NCBI GenBank assembly: GCA_028284075.1
Contig: JANQSL010000065.1
Location: forward strand, 1-64,000
Direction: 5' to 3'
DNA: 64,000 nucleotides
DNA from: Candidatus Sumerlaeia bacterium
GTDB lineage: Bacteria > Sumerlaeota > Sumerlaeia > SLMS01 > JAHLLQ01
Part shown: positions 53,512-63,508 of the stretch, piece after piece
How positions within the stretch are numbered: the first letter of the stretch is position 1
How the letters are laid out: each line of letters starts with the position of its first letter
Translations under genes and position numbers: made by a program
Notes under the pieces: model-generated
Told to the model about the DNA's origin: nothing
The model's database searches: none
What the model saw: the letters and a program-made list of their open reading frames with translations, nothing else

Positions 53512-54309
53512 TTAAAGACGGTGTAGATTGAAACCGCCGCTGATGTCGATCGCGGTTCCTGTTGAATAGTCAAAATCTCCTCGCCCGACAGCAGACACGG
53601 CGTGTGCTATATCTTCGGGCTGTCCCCAGCGGCGCTGGGGAAAAATTCCTTCAGCAATCAGCTTGTCGTATTTCTCTTTCACACCAGCCGTCATGTCCGT
53701 GGCAATCACTCCCGGCCGAAGTTCAATCACCGGAATGTCGTGTTCGCCCAGCCGGTCGGCAAACAACGCGGCCGCCATGGCAAGCCCTGCCTTGGAAATA
53801 CAATAGTCTCCTCTGTTGACCGAGGCCGTGAAAACGGAAATGGAAGTCACAAAAGCGATTCGCGGCTTTGCTACCAATCCTTCCTTCTTCCATTCAATCA
53901 TTCGCTTCGAGACCAGTTGTGTCAGGAAATAGGGTCCCTTGAGGTTGATTCCAACCACGTGATCAAAACTCTCTTCATCAGCGTCCAGAATATCGGCCCT
54001 GACTTTCGGAGCGACACCGGCGTTGTTGACAAGAAAGTCGATCCGTCCGCACTCCGCTTCAATCTCGCCAACGAGGCGCCCACGATCATCTGGCGAGGAC
54101 ACGTCAGCCCGAACAACGTCTGCTGACCCGCCGGACTCGACAATCCGGTCAAGAACTTCGTAGGCACCCTTGTCTCTGATTTCAGGGTTCGCAGATCGAC
54201 TGTTGATGATGACGTGGTACCCATCATTCGCAAGTTGGATCGCAATGGCGCGACCGATTCCGGCTCCGGAACCGGTAACAAGGGCGACGGGTTTGCTGCT
54301 GAAGGTCAT
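53512..54309 (-). CDS. Short-chain dehydrogenase/reductase (3-ketoacyl-ACP reductase-like)
   Basis: '[16 protein letters not shown]', '[10 protein letters not shown]', '[12 protein letters not shown]', '[11 protein letters not shown]'. Confidence 0.93.
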   Translation of the reverse strand: MTFSSKPVALVTGSGAGIGRAIAIQLANDGYHVIINSRSANPEIRDKGAYEVLDRIVESGGSADVVRADVSSPDDRGRLVGEIEAECGRIDFLVNNAGVAPKVRADILDADEESFDHVVGINLKGPYFLTQLVSKRMIEWKKEGLVAKPRIAFVTSISVFTASVNRGDYCISKAGLAMAAALFADRLGEHDIPVIELRPGVIATDMTAGVKEKYDKLIAEGIFPQRRWGQPEDIAHAVSAVGRGDFDYSTGTAIDISGGFNLHRL

Positions 54310-54325
54310 TCGTTCGTTCCCCAAT

Positions 54326-55156
54326 TCACGTATGGTTCAGGTACGCATCCTTGATTCTTTCCACCCACTCTTGCTGATCCATTCCCCAGTACTCGGTGGA
54401 AAAAACCTCCACTTCGATATCCCCCCTGAATCCCGCGTCCTCAGCCCATCCTCGCAGGCGCCTTACGTCAATGCAACCGTCCCCCATCAAGCCACGATCA
54501 TTGAGAATGTCGCGAACGGGAAACCTCCAGTCACAAACATGAAAAGAAAAAAGCTTTCCGGCATCTCCACAACGACGGATTTCCGCCTCCAGCGAAGGAT
54601 CCCACCATAGATGATAAACATCCAGTGTCACACCAACGTGGGAATGATCCAATTCAAGAGCGATATCATTTGCCTGACCCAACGTATTCACAGCGGACCG
54701 TGTGTCAGCATACATGGGATGAAGGGGTTCGATACCAAGACGCACTCCAGCCGTTTTGGCCTCGTCGGCAATGGCCGCAATTCCCTCGGTGATCTGCCTG
54801 CGGCTTTCCGAAAGCGATAGTGACGGTTCAGCGCCACAGACGAGCACAATGAGAGGAGCGCCGATCTCAACCGCCTCCTCGATGGCGCGGCGATTATCGT
54901 CAAGGGCCGCCTGTCGTTTTGCATCGGTATCAGCAGGAAAAAAACCGCCTCGGCAGAGACTTGTTACACGCAGACCCGACTCACGAAGCATCCGACCGCT
55001 TTCAACGGCGCCTTGAGGCTCAAGCGCCTGGCGCCAGACAGTGATTGCCGGAACTTCCGAATCCCTGTAGTTGTCGATGCATTCTTTCAAAGACCAGGGC
55101 CTGGTCGTGATCGTATGGATGCAGAGACGCGAGAAATCAGTTAAGGGCGGAGTCAT
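54326..55156 (-). CDS. Sugar phosphate isomerase/epimerase (xylose-isomerase-like TIM barrel)
   Basis: '[56 protein letters not shown]'. Confidence 0.9.
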   Translation of the reverse strand: MTPPLTDFSRLCIHTITTRPWSLKECIDNYRDSEVPAITVWRQALEPQGAVESGRMLRESGLRVTSLCRGGFFPADTDAKRQAALDDNRRAIEEAVEIGAPLIVLVCGAEPSLSLSESRRQITEGIAAIADEAKTAGVRLGIEPLHPMYADTRSAVNTLGQANDIALELDHSHVGVTLDVYHLWWDPSLEAEIRRCGDAGKLFSFHVCDWRFPVRDILNDRGLMGDGCIDVRRLRGWAEDAGFRGDIEVEVFSTEYWGMDQQEWVERIKDAYLNHT

Positions 55157-55163
55157 TGTGCTC

Positions 55164-56312
55164 TCACTTCAATTCCGGAACATCAAGCCACGCACGCTTG
55201 TTCCACGATTCTATTCCAAGCTCGGCAAGTTGTACTCCCTTCGCGGCCTCGCGTAGAGTCCAGCGATAGGGCTCTCCCAGAACAACGTGCCGGAGGAACA
55301 GTTCCCACTGCACTTTAAAGGCATTATCGCAAGACTCTATATCGGGAACGGACATCCACCCATTGCGATAATCGTTTGGATCGTCAATATCCGGATTCCA
55401 GACCGCTCTCGGTGTTGACACAGAGGATTGAACCTTTGCTTTCCGAAGACCGCACACCGCGGATCCACGAGTTCCGTCGACGTGCATTTCAAACAACTCA
55501 TCACGATTCACGCGAGTACACCATGAGGAATTGAACTGACAGACGATTCCCTTTTCCGTTACAAACGTGGCATAAGCCGCATCGTCTGAATCGGCATAAT
55601 ACTCCCTGCCAGCCTCATCCCATCGGCGTGGAACATGAGTGGCACCCAGACATGAGATCGATGTGATGTTCCCGAAGAGGTTGTCGACAACATAACGCCA
55701 GTGGCAGAGCATGTCGACGATGATACCTCCTCCGTCCGCCTTGCGGTAGTTCCATGACGGACGCTGAAGAGACTCATACTGCCCCTCAAACACCCAATAA
55801 CCGAATTCTCCACGGACTGAAAGGATCTCGCCAAAGAAACCCTTGTCGATAAGATGTTGCAGCTTTCTTAACCCCGGCAACCAGAGTTTGTCCTGAACGG
55901 CTCCGTTGCAGACGCCGGCATTTTCTGCCAGCCGCGCAATTTCCATCGCCTGCTCAGATGATTCCGCGGTCGGTTTCTCACAATAGATGTGTTTCCCCGC
56001 GGCGACAGCCTTCTTCACAGCTTCAGCACGACGTTGCGTCGTCTGGGCATCGAAATAGATACTGTACTTTGGATCGGCGAGCAAGGCATCGCAGTCCGTC
56101 GACCATGGTAAACCTCCGGCCTCCTCCGCGATGGTTTTCAGCTTGTTTTCGTTTCGTCCCACCAGAACCGGGTCGGGCATTATAATTTCGTCGTCGCTGA
56201 CACGAACCCCTCCCTTGCGAATGATTGCCGCGACCGACCGCATGAGGTGCTGGTTCTTCCCCATGCGCCCGGTAACGCCGTTCATAATGATACCAACACG
56301 ATGCTCTTTCAT
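55164..56312 (-). CDS. Gfo/Idh/MocA-family oxidoreductase
   Basis: 'GIIMNGVTGRMG', 'AVAAGKHIYCEKPTAESSEQAMEIARLAENAGVCNGAVQDKLWLPGLRKL'. Confidence 0.92.
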   Translation of the reverse strand: MKEHRVGIIMNGVTGRMGKNQHLMRSVAAIIRKGGVRVSDDEIIMPDPVLVGRNENKLKTIAEEAGGLPWSTDCDALLADPKYSIYFDAQTTQRRAEAVKKAVAAGKHIYCEKPTAESSEQAMEIARLAENAGVCNGAVQDKLWLPGLRKLQHLIDKGFFGEILSVRGEFGYWVFEGQYESLQRPSWNYRKADGGGIIVDMLCHWRYVVDNLFGNITSISCLGATHVPRRWDEAGREYYADSDDAAYATFVTEKGIVCQFNSSWCTRVNRDELFEMHVDGTRGSAVCGLRKAKVQSSVSTPRAVWNPDIDDPNDYRNGWMSVPDIESCDNAFKVQWELFLRHVVLGEPYRWTLREAAKGVQLAELGIESWNKRAWLDVPELK

Positions 56313-56321
56313 GACTGATCC

Positions 56322-57671
56322 TTACCCGAAGAAAGTGAGATAGGGTTGTTTTTGAATGATCCTCTGCAGATAAACAGCCAGCTCCACGGCATGATAGTCA
56401 CCCCACATCGAAGACTCGCCAAACGGCACTTTTTTGCCTCGCGGGATATAGTCCCAGCCATTGGGACGATGATACACTGAGTGAAGAATCAAGCCGTGGT
56501 GTTTTGGGTTCGTCGAAAGATACGGTTCGCTGAAGAGCGTGCGTGCCACGCTTAATCCGGCCTGCCAATAGCGCTTTCCCCTGGCACTCCTGGCTCCAAG
56601 ATAGTGTCCAAGTCGAAGCAGGCCCTGAGCTGTAATGGCCGCCGCGGAGCTGTCGACGGGTTCATACGGATTGTCAGGTCGCGAGTCTTTTCGAAGATGA
56701 TCGGGCATCTTCGCCAGACCCGGCGCACCGGTATCCCAGTACGGGATTCCGTCGCGAGCCGTGTTATCGACGTAGAAATCGCAGGTCGCCGTTGCGGTGC
56801 GAAGGAGATCTTTCTTCAGATCTGAGTAATCCACGAGAGAGTGCGCCTTGAGAAACTCAAGCTGTTCCGCCGCCCCGGTCACGACCCACGAATGCCCCCG
56901 TGTCCACGTGCTAAACGGAGAATAACCCTGCTGAGTGCTCGGGCAGCGATACTGCCCGTCGGTCATGTTGAAAAGACCCTCATGAACAACACGGCCGGGA
57001 ACGTCATAGATATCCCGTGTCTTGCCGAAGTAGACGTTGTATCGTATCGTGTTGTGAATATGCTGAGAAGCACGATCCAGAAGTGAAATGGGCCGGTCGC
57101 CCTCCCCCATCAGCACATGCCCCAGCTTGTGCGCAAGAACCAGGGCACGGCAGGAGCGAATCGTGTCAGAGAAGAGCGAGTGAGGGCCGTTGAATGAATG
57201 AATGTAGCCTGTTCCGTCGTGAATCCTCGACCAGCGCGATGCCTGCACCGCTCCGGAGACCTTGAGCGCCATCTCATAATATTTGAGCAGATCCTCGCCG
57301 TCACCGGATTTGCCCTCCAATGCCAACCGACGAAGATTGCCGTAAGTTGAGACATTGTTAAACCCGTGATCGTGCACGCCAATGTGGCTGACATGAGGCG
57401 CCATATAGCGGTCGACATTGCGTTTTCCGGCTTCCAGCAGCGACCTGTCATCCGTTGCGTCGTACAGCAGAATTTGAATTCCGTACTGAAAACCCTGGGT
57501 CCATTCCGTCCAGCCCCGTGTCGTATACTGACCCTTGCGAGTGAAAACCGGCGAACCCTTGGATGAATCCCAATCCTTCTCGAGTTTCTTAGTTTTTTCA
57601 GCAGCCAGTTCAAGAAAGCGTGTTACCGCTTTTTCGAGATTCTTTGGCTGAAGCTTGTTATCGATGAGCAT
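56322..57671 (-). CDS. Unsaturated uronyl hydrolase (GH88/GH105-like)
   Basis: 'STWTRGHSWVVTGAAEQLEFLKAH', 'DSSAAAITAQGLLRLGHYLG', 'VPFGESSMWGDYHAVELAVYL'. Start refined to MLIDNKLQPKN. Confidence 0.85.
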   Translation of the reverse strand: MLIDNKLQPKNLEKAVTRFLELAAEKTKKLEKDWDSSKGSPVFTRKGQYTTRGWTEWTQGFQYGIQILLYDATDDRSLLEAGKRNVDRYMAPHVSHIGVHDHGFNNVSTYGNLRRLALEGKSGDGEDLLKYYEMALKVSGAVQASRWSRIHDGTGYIHSFNGPHSLFSDTIRSCRALVLAHKLGHVLMGEGDRPISLLDRASQHIHNTIRYNVYFGKTRDIYDVPGRVVHEGLFNMTDGQYRCPSTQQGYSPFSTWTRGHSWVVTGAAEQLEFLKAHSLVDYSDLKKDLLRTATATCDFYVDNTARDGIPYWDTGAPGLAKMPDHLRKDSRPDNPYEPVDSSAAAITAQGLLRLGHYLGARSARGKRYWQAGLSVARTLFSEPYLSTNPKHHGLILHSVYHRPNGWDYIPRGKKVPFGESSMWGDYHAVELAVYLQRIIQKQPYLTFFG

Positions 57672-57767
57672 TGGCACCGTCCGCGGCTTGAGTATGAGAG
57701 AGGGTTGCACATTGCCTTGCGCCGGTCCTGGTCATTTTCGACTCTTGAATTAGCGGATTGGGCAATC

Positions 57768-58619
57768 ATGGCTGGCAATTCCCGAGACAGAAGCCGGAGA
57801 CCTGTTCGCGTGGCCATCCCTTCCTGGGGAGTCCGCGCCGCTGAGAGCTTTCATGCCCGCGGATTCCGAATGGTGGAGGAAAGCCATGATTTTCACGAGC
57901 TCTACTACGTTCTCAGAGGCGCACTAAAGTACCATGATCGTGATCGCCATGATCCTGTGTATCTCTCTGAAGGGTGTTTTCATCCCGTCCCGGGAGGCTC
58001 CATTCACCGATTGGAGGATCAGGCGGATGCCACCCTGATCATTCTGGCACTGGGAAGTTCATTTGTCGACGCCGACCCGGTACGGTCTCCACTCTGGCGC
58101 AGGCTCGTCGATCGTCACTCCCCCGCCGTTCGTCCTGACGATTTCATTCGCCGGCGCATCGAACACAGCCTGCGCACAATCCTTGCGGAACAGGCCGCCG
58201 AAAGATTCGGCTTTCAGGCCGTTGTCACGAGTGAAGCCACAAGCGTTCTCATTGCCCTCGCCCGACTTCCGGAAGAATGTGGTGAATCCAACTCTCACAC
58301 ACGAGTCGCTGCGGTTATTCGTGATCTCGAGGCGAGCTTCTATGAGGATTGGACCGTCGATGAAGCTGCTCGCCGTGCACATCTCTCAAGACGGAGATTT
58401 TGCACGATCTTTCGTGAGCTGACGGGCATGAGCCTTGTCGACTATCGAAATGAACTCCGCCTCGATCACGCTGCGACACTTATGCGAGAGCGCGGCCACA
58501 CCATTGCGGGGGCTGCATTTTCAAGCGGTTTTCAAGACCTGACGCACTTTTACCGGTTGTTCAGACGACGCTATTCGATGCCTCCCGGCGAATGGATCAA
58601 AGCCCCTCAGGATCTCTGA
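57768..58619 (+). CDS. AraC-family transcriptional regulator
   Basis: N-terminal cupin 'FHELYYVLRGALKYH', C-terminal HTH 'WTVDEAARRAHLSRRRFCTIFRELTGMSLVDYRNELRLDHAATLM...GFQDLTHFYRLFRRRYSMPPGEW'. Start refined to MAGNSRDRS. Confidence 0.95.
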   Translation: MAGNSRDRSRRPVRVAIPSWGVRAAESFHARGFRMVEESHDFHELYYVLRGALKYHDRDRHDPVYLSEGCFHPVPGGSIHRLEDQADATLIILALGSSFVDADPVRSPLWRRLVDRHSPAVRPDDFIRRRIEHSLRTILAEQAAERFGFQAVVTSEATSVLIALARLPEECGESNSHTRVAAVIRDLEASFYEDWTVDEAARRAHLSRRRFCTIFRELTGMSLVDYRNELRLDHAATLMRERGHTIAGAAFSSGFQDLTHFYRLFRRRYSMPPGEWIKAPQDL

Positions 58620-59419
58620 TAATACTCTCCGAACACCCGGCACAAATAGTCCATGTCCTCAATGGTCAACCGATCCACAGAGTCGTGATCGGCATATTCG
58701 GCGAAGTGCAAAACGATCCCTTTGTATCCGCGTTCATGGAGGACACGCGCCACCTCCGACCATGAGGTGAGCCCGTGCTTTCCGGAAGTCCAGTAGCGAT
58801 CCCATTTAACCTCCACCGCCTCCGGCCCTGTCACACGCCGCCACAAGGCGTTTTTCATGTTCACCATGCAGAGGTGTTTCCATAAAATGTCGATCGCGAA
58901 ATCAGGTCGCTCGCCGGCGAGAGAACAATGTGCCGGATCCCAGACAGCCCCGACCTGCTCCGGAGGCAGGTCTTCAATCAGACGGAGGATACCGGCTGCA
59001 CTTGAAACAAAAGGGCCCGCGTGTTGTTGCACGCCAAGAGTCACGCGAGAGCCCTTGAGGACGGGAACCAGTGATGCGTAGAGGGTACGATACCGGCTCT
59101 CAGCCTCGAGATAGGTCTCGCCTGTTTCGATTTTCGGCATTGTCCGGAGAATCCCAACACCCGCTTCGCCACACGACTCGATAAGTTCCGGCGTCGGATC
59201 AGTCGCGATACTAAAGATCCGCAGTCCATGATCACCCATAACCTTAACGGCACCCGGCAGATCGCGACGGATGTTATCCGGCTCGACCTGGAAACCCGGG
59301 CGAACCGGAAGCTCAATACCATCCATCCCCATGGACTTCACACGCGCCGCCAAATCTGAAAGGGACAGGGATTTCCAGGGCTTTGTGAAGACGGAAACTT
59401 TCAGATCTTCAAAGGTCAC
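58607..59419 (-). CDS. Sugar phosphate isomerase/epimerase
   Basis: 'GMDGIELPVRPGFQVEPDNI', 'VTLGVQQHAGPFVSSAAGILRLIEDLPPEQVGAVWDPAHCSLAGERPDFAIDIL'. Confidence 0.9.
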   Translation of the reverse strand: MTFEDLKVSVFTKPWKSLSLSDLAARVKSMGMDGIELPVRPGFQVEPDNIRRDLPGAVKVMGDHGLRIFSIATDPTPELIESCGEAGVGILRTMPKIETGETYLEAESRYRTLYASLVPVLKGSRVTLGVQQHAGPFVSSAAGILRLIEDLPPEQVGAVWDPAHCSLAGERPDFAIDILWKHLCMVNMKNALWRRVTGPEAVEVKWDRYWTSGKHGLTSWSEVARVLHERGYKGIVLHFAEYADHDSVDRLTIEDMDYLCRVFGEYYQRS

Positions 59420-61686
59420 TGTCTTACCCCCGCGGCAGCGGCGGGCGTACCGTCATCCGAAAGAACGAGTTCCAGAATCTTGCCTTCTTTCAAACGAGCG
59501 GCAAACGAAGTCGGTTCGGGAAAGCTGATTGCTGCGCCGACACCGAGATCGAGAAAAGTCGCGTCTCTTGCAGCACACCGGTAAACACCGGATCCGTCAT
59601 CACGAATCCAGACAAAACGTGCATCAGACCGTATTTGTTCACCCCTCCAGGGACCTCTCCCGTTGGAGATTGCAATCGTGTCAGTAATATCGTTTTCCAG
59701 CGCAATGTAAACAAGATGTCCATCTCCGATTGTTCGGTGATCGAAGATCGGCCTTTCGCGATCCGTCGAAAGAGGAATGTGAATTTGAAGGAAGCAATCC
59801 CGGGCGGTTGTCGCGGTGGCCGAAACAAAGGGATACTCAGCATAATCACCCTTGATGTAGGTTACTTCCCCCGAATCCTCCGTCATGACGACATCTTCTC
59901 CAATGAACAGCGAATCGAGCCTTGCTGCATCCCCATACACATCCTTTTCATAAGCCCAGAGACAACGATTGTCCTCACGCTCCAGCGATGCACGACCGCC
60001 ATGAAAGAGAATCTCCACATCGCCTGGCTCTTCAGAGACAAGATAATCAGCAACAACAAAATACTCTTCCGCAGGAAACGCAATAGCGCGCTTCAAGTGA
60101 GCGGAGTCAGTGTAGGGAGCTGATTTCTCCTCGTAGTCAAAGAACTCTGAGTCGATACGGCAGAGTGACGGTGGCGTCACACTCTCAGCCGGATCGCGAG
60201 GTGGAAGGTTATTGAACAGCACGATGTTATGTGCCCGGGGAGTGAGATACCATTCCTTTCGAATGCTTTCTCCATAGCTCTTTCGCGAATAACCGGCATC
60301 GCTCGCCATCATTTGATTTTCAGCCTCAAAGATAAAGCTGAGATGGTCAAAGTGCGCGTGGTTATCACACTCGGCGACACCCTGAAACAGGAGGAACCGA
60401 CTGTGTCGAGATCCGGCCGCCCAGTCCGCCCGAAACGCTGTTTGTCCCGTGGGGAGAAAGACAGTCGGCGAACCTTCCGGCATTGTCGCAGGCACCGTCG
60501 GATCGTAACAGATGTAGTCCAGGAGTTCGAAGGCGTAGTCCCAACTCGCCCCTGTGTAATTGAACCCCGTGGTCTCCCGTGCATTGTCAAAAGGGGAAAA
60601 ATCCGTGTTCAGAAAGTTCCACTGAAGAATTTCGCCCAGAGGTGCTCGTGAATGCAGCCGCGTTGGACGATCCCGATAAGCGGATGCGACAAGAAAGGAC
60701 GGGTAAGGTCGAATGTACGAATCTTCAATGCCTGGCATCCATCCTCGTCCGTTTCGGATGAAAACGGGCCATTCAAAAGCCGGTTGGAAATCGTCGAAAG
60801 CATCAACACCGGCAACATTTCGGTAGTGGTAGAGAAACGGGAAAAAATTGATGAAAGAAAAAATATAGTAATGTGAACCCTCGCGCGAAATTCCATCTTC
60901 GCTGTAGTAGAACCTGGTGTTGCGATTTGAGGCCTCAATACACTTTTCAAGCCACTGCTTCGCCTCAGGATGCTCGGCCATTACCAATGCCATGCTGCCA
61001 AGACCCCATGCCGGTTTTGACAGATGATTGTGAGGGTTGGGTGCAAGGCGGTCCAGATTCTCGAAAAGATACTGACATTCCTTCGCAAACCGGCTTCGAA
61101 TCTCCTTGTCCTGTTCGGCTGTCAACTCCGCATGAAGCCAGTCGTATGCGGCTCCATAGTTCTGCAGCCAGGTCCCGCGGTAGATTTCATCGACCGGTGT
61201 GCTTTTGACCTTTGGATCAATTTCATAGATTGGACCGTCATAAGCCCTTAGCATACAATCGATTGCCCGGCCTTTGTAGAAGGCCTTCCTTTCCGCGCTG
61301 TCCTCCATCAAAAACATGAAAGCATTTGTTGCTGCTATCAGCGACAAGTCACCGTAATACTGATGCACCGTCTTCTTGTCGTCCTCAACAGAAGGCGTCT
61401 CTGGAATATCCATGCTCAAGTGCTTCACAGACTGAAGCGCAGCCCAGAATCGACCTGCGTGCTCATCCGTATCACGTTTCGCCTTTATGATCGGTATCTC
61501 ACTCTGCACAAACCACAGAGAAGGATGAATTTCCTTCGCGGGAAGAACAACCGGATCGGTAATCTCGAATCCGTTGTAGGATTCGTGATCCATTTTTTGA
61601 CCAGGCGCCACGGAAGAAAGCGAAAGGAGCATGACACATGCTGCGAATGGAGCTGATCCAAGTATCGATCTCACAAACGGCTTCAT
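59416..61686 (-). CDS. Heparinase II/III-family (alginate-lyase-like) polysaccharide lyase, secreted
   Basis: Signal peptide MKPFVRSILGSAPFAACVMLLSLSSVAPG; 'EDGISREGSHYYIFSFINFFPF', 'FQGVAECDNHAHFDHLSFIFEAENQMMASDAGYSRKSYG'. Confidence 0.87.
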   Translation of the reverse strand: MKPFVRSILGSAPFAACVMLLSLSSVAPGQKMDHESYNGFEITDPVVLPAKEIHPSLWFVQSEIPIIKAKRDTDEHAGRFWAALQSVKHLSMDIPETPSVEDDKKTVHQYYGDLSLIAATNAFMFLMEDSAERKAFYKGRAIDCMLRAYDGPIYEIDPKVKSTPVDEIYRGTWLQNYGAAYDWLHAELTAEQDKEIRSRFAKECQYLFENLDRLAPNPHNHLSKPAWGLGSMALVMAEHPEAKQWLEKCIEASNRNTRFYYSEDGISREGSHYYIFSFINFFPFLYHYRNVAGVDAFDDFQPAFEWPVFIRNGRGWMPGIEDSYIRPYPSFLVASAYRDRPTRLHSRAPLGEILQWNFLNTDFSPFDNARETTGFNYTGASWDYAFELLDYICYDPTVPATMPEGSPTVFLPTGQTAFRADWAAGSRHSRFLLFQGVAECDNHAHFDHLSFIFEAENQMMASDAGYSRKSYGESIRKEWYLTPRAHNIVLFNNLPPRDPAESVTPPSLCRIDSEFFDYEEKSAPYTDSAHLKRAIAFPAEEYFVVADYLVSEEPGDVEILFHGGRASLEREDNRCLWAYEKDVYGDAARLDSLFIGEDVVMTEDSGEVTYIKGDYAEYPFVSATATTARDCFLQIHIPLSTDRERPIFDHRTIGDGHLVYIALENDITDTIAISNGRGPWRGEQIRSDARFVWIRDDGSGVYRCAARDATFLDLGVGAAISFPEPTSFAARLKEGKILELVLSDDGTPAAAAGVRQ

Positions 61687-63485
61687 GACGAGCCTCCCTG
61701 AGGAGATTGGTTTCGCCCTTTGCGGGCGCGAAAATCGAGAGCGGTTCCGACTCCACCCATAAAGAGTGCGCAAAAAAGGAAAGCGAGCCTTCCGCCCACG
61801 GGATTCGGGACAATAACACCCAGAAACAGAATAAACACACCGTATATCTGACAAAGTCTTCCGAGAGTCATTCCCTGCTTGTGATCGCTGTGATCACCAT
61901 GCTCGGAAGCATAGTCCACAGGTGTATTCATGCGCTCGAAAAACTGGTCCACACGTTCCCTGTAGGCGGGAGAGGAGAACTTGTGGAACAGGCAGCACCC
62001 CAGGTACCAAAGAGTACATATCAAAACGTTTCCGAAAACGCTCAGAATATAGACTGCATCCTTTGAACGGCTTCCCGCCAGGTCTGAGGGAAATCCAAAC
62101 CATTCCGGCTTCACCACAGGCGACAATTCAAGCGCACCCAATGCAAGGCCGCTGATCAGAACGGAGAGCACAAAACCGACGACGACCGTGGTCCAGGCTG
62201 CCCATGATGGTGCCTTCCTCGTAATGAGTCCGAGAATAAGAGGCATCGTGTAGGGAATTGTGATCAGTGAACCAAACAGAATCATGATGTTGAACAGATC
62301 GAGATCCTTGAGAGAGTTCAGAAAAAGAGCGGCTGCGATGATAATGCATCCGAAGATCGTCGATACCACTTTGCCAACAATGAGGAGGCTCTTGTCGTCA
62401 GCGTTTTTTGCAAAAAACGGTTTGTAGAAATTCTTTACGAAAATGCCTGCATTGCGATTCAGCCCGCTGTCCATCGAAGACATGGTGGCGGCAAATATCC
62501 CGCAAACCAGGAGGCCAAGCATTCCCATCGGAAGGGTCTCAATACCCATAAAGATAAAGGCTGCCTCAGATGGGTTCTTCTCAGCCAGATTTGGAAACAC
62601 AGAGCCAAGGTCAGGCTGGATGACTCGAGCGGCCATTGGCGCCAGGAACCAAATGCACGACCCAATCATCATCAGTCCACAAGCGAGCAGAGCCGCCTTC
62701 CGTGCATTCGAGTCATCCTTGGCACAAAGATAACGATAGGATTCCAGAAGGCTGTTGGTTTTGATGATTTGCGCAAACAACGCGGCGATAATCCAAAACA
62801 GAATAACCCCGGAATGCTCATTTGCCAGAACATTGATATGCGTGTCGGGAACTTTATCCATCAGACCACCGAGACCACCCACGTCCGGGTGATTCACTGC
62901 CAGAAATGTCACGACAAGTGTAATCACAAAGATAATCATTGCCTGAACGAAATCGCTGGCGACGACCGCCCATGAGCCACCGGTTACCGACATGAAAACA
63001 ACCACAAGACCCGTAACCAACATCGTCGCTCGCAGATCAAAACCAAACACCGCCGCCATGAAGATCGCCAGACCATTGAGCCATATGCCGGCATAAACGA
63101 CGCTGATCGGCATCTGCAGCCAGGTGAACACCTGCTCATTGGCGGCCCCATAACGATCCCGAACAGCCTCCATGACCGTCACGACCCGCAGCCGGCGGAA
63201 GCGATGACTAAACCACAGGTAGTTTAGAAAATAGCCCAGCGCATTGCCGATGAAAATTGCCGCAACCAGGATCCCGTCATTGTAAGCCTTGCTGGCCGCG
63301 CCGGTGAACGTCCACGCACTGAACTGCGTCATGAACGCGGAGGCGCCGACCATCCACCAGACCATGCTCCCGCCACCGCGAAAATAGTCGCTCGCATCTT
63401 TGTTAAAAGAGCGAAAGACAAACCCCATGCCAAACATGAAGGCAAAGTAGAACGCAACAACACCGTAGTCCCAAAATGACAGCAT
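61683..63485 (-). CDS. Sodium:solute symporter (SSS family)
   Basis: About 14 hydrophobic segments; 'GGGSMVWWMVGASAFMTQFSAWTFTGAASKAYNDG', 'GIFAATMSSMDSGLNRNAGIFVKNFYKPF'. Confidence 0.95.
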   Translation of the reverse strand: MLSFWDYGVVAFYFAFMFGMGFVFRSFNKDASDYFRGGGSMVWWMVGASAFMTQFSAWTFTGAASKAYNDGILVAAIFIGNALGYFLNYLWFSHRFRRLRVVTVMEAVRDRYGAANEQVFTWLQMPISVVYAGIWLNGLAIFMAAVFGFDLRATMLVTGLVVVFMSVTGGSWAVVASDFVQAMIIFVITLVVTFLAVNHPDVGGLGGLMDKVPDTHINVLANEHSGVILFWIIAALFAQIIKTNSLLESYRYLCAKDDSNARKAALLACGLMMIGSCIWFLAPMAARVIQPDLGSVFPNLAEKNPSEAAFIFMGIETLPMGMLGLLVCGIFAATMSSMDSGLNRNAGIFVKNFYKPFFAKNADDKSLLIVGKVVSTIFGCIIIAAALFLNSLKDLDLFNIMILFGSLITIPYTMPLILGLITRKAPSWAAWTTVVVGFVLSVLISGLALGALELSPVVKPEWFGFPSDLAGSRSKDAVYILSVFGNVLICTLWYLGCCLFHKFSSPAYRERVDQFFERMNTPVDYASEHGDHSDHKQGMTLGRLCQIYGVFILFLGVIVPNPVGGRLAFLFCALFMGGVGTALDFRARKGRNQSPQGGSS

Positions 63486-63508
63486 AGGTTTTTGCCATTC
63501 GCTTTCAG

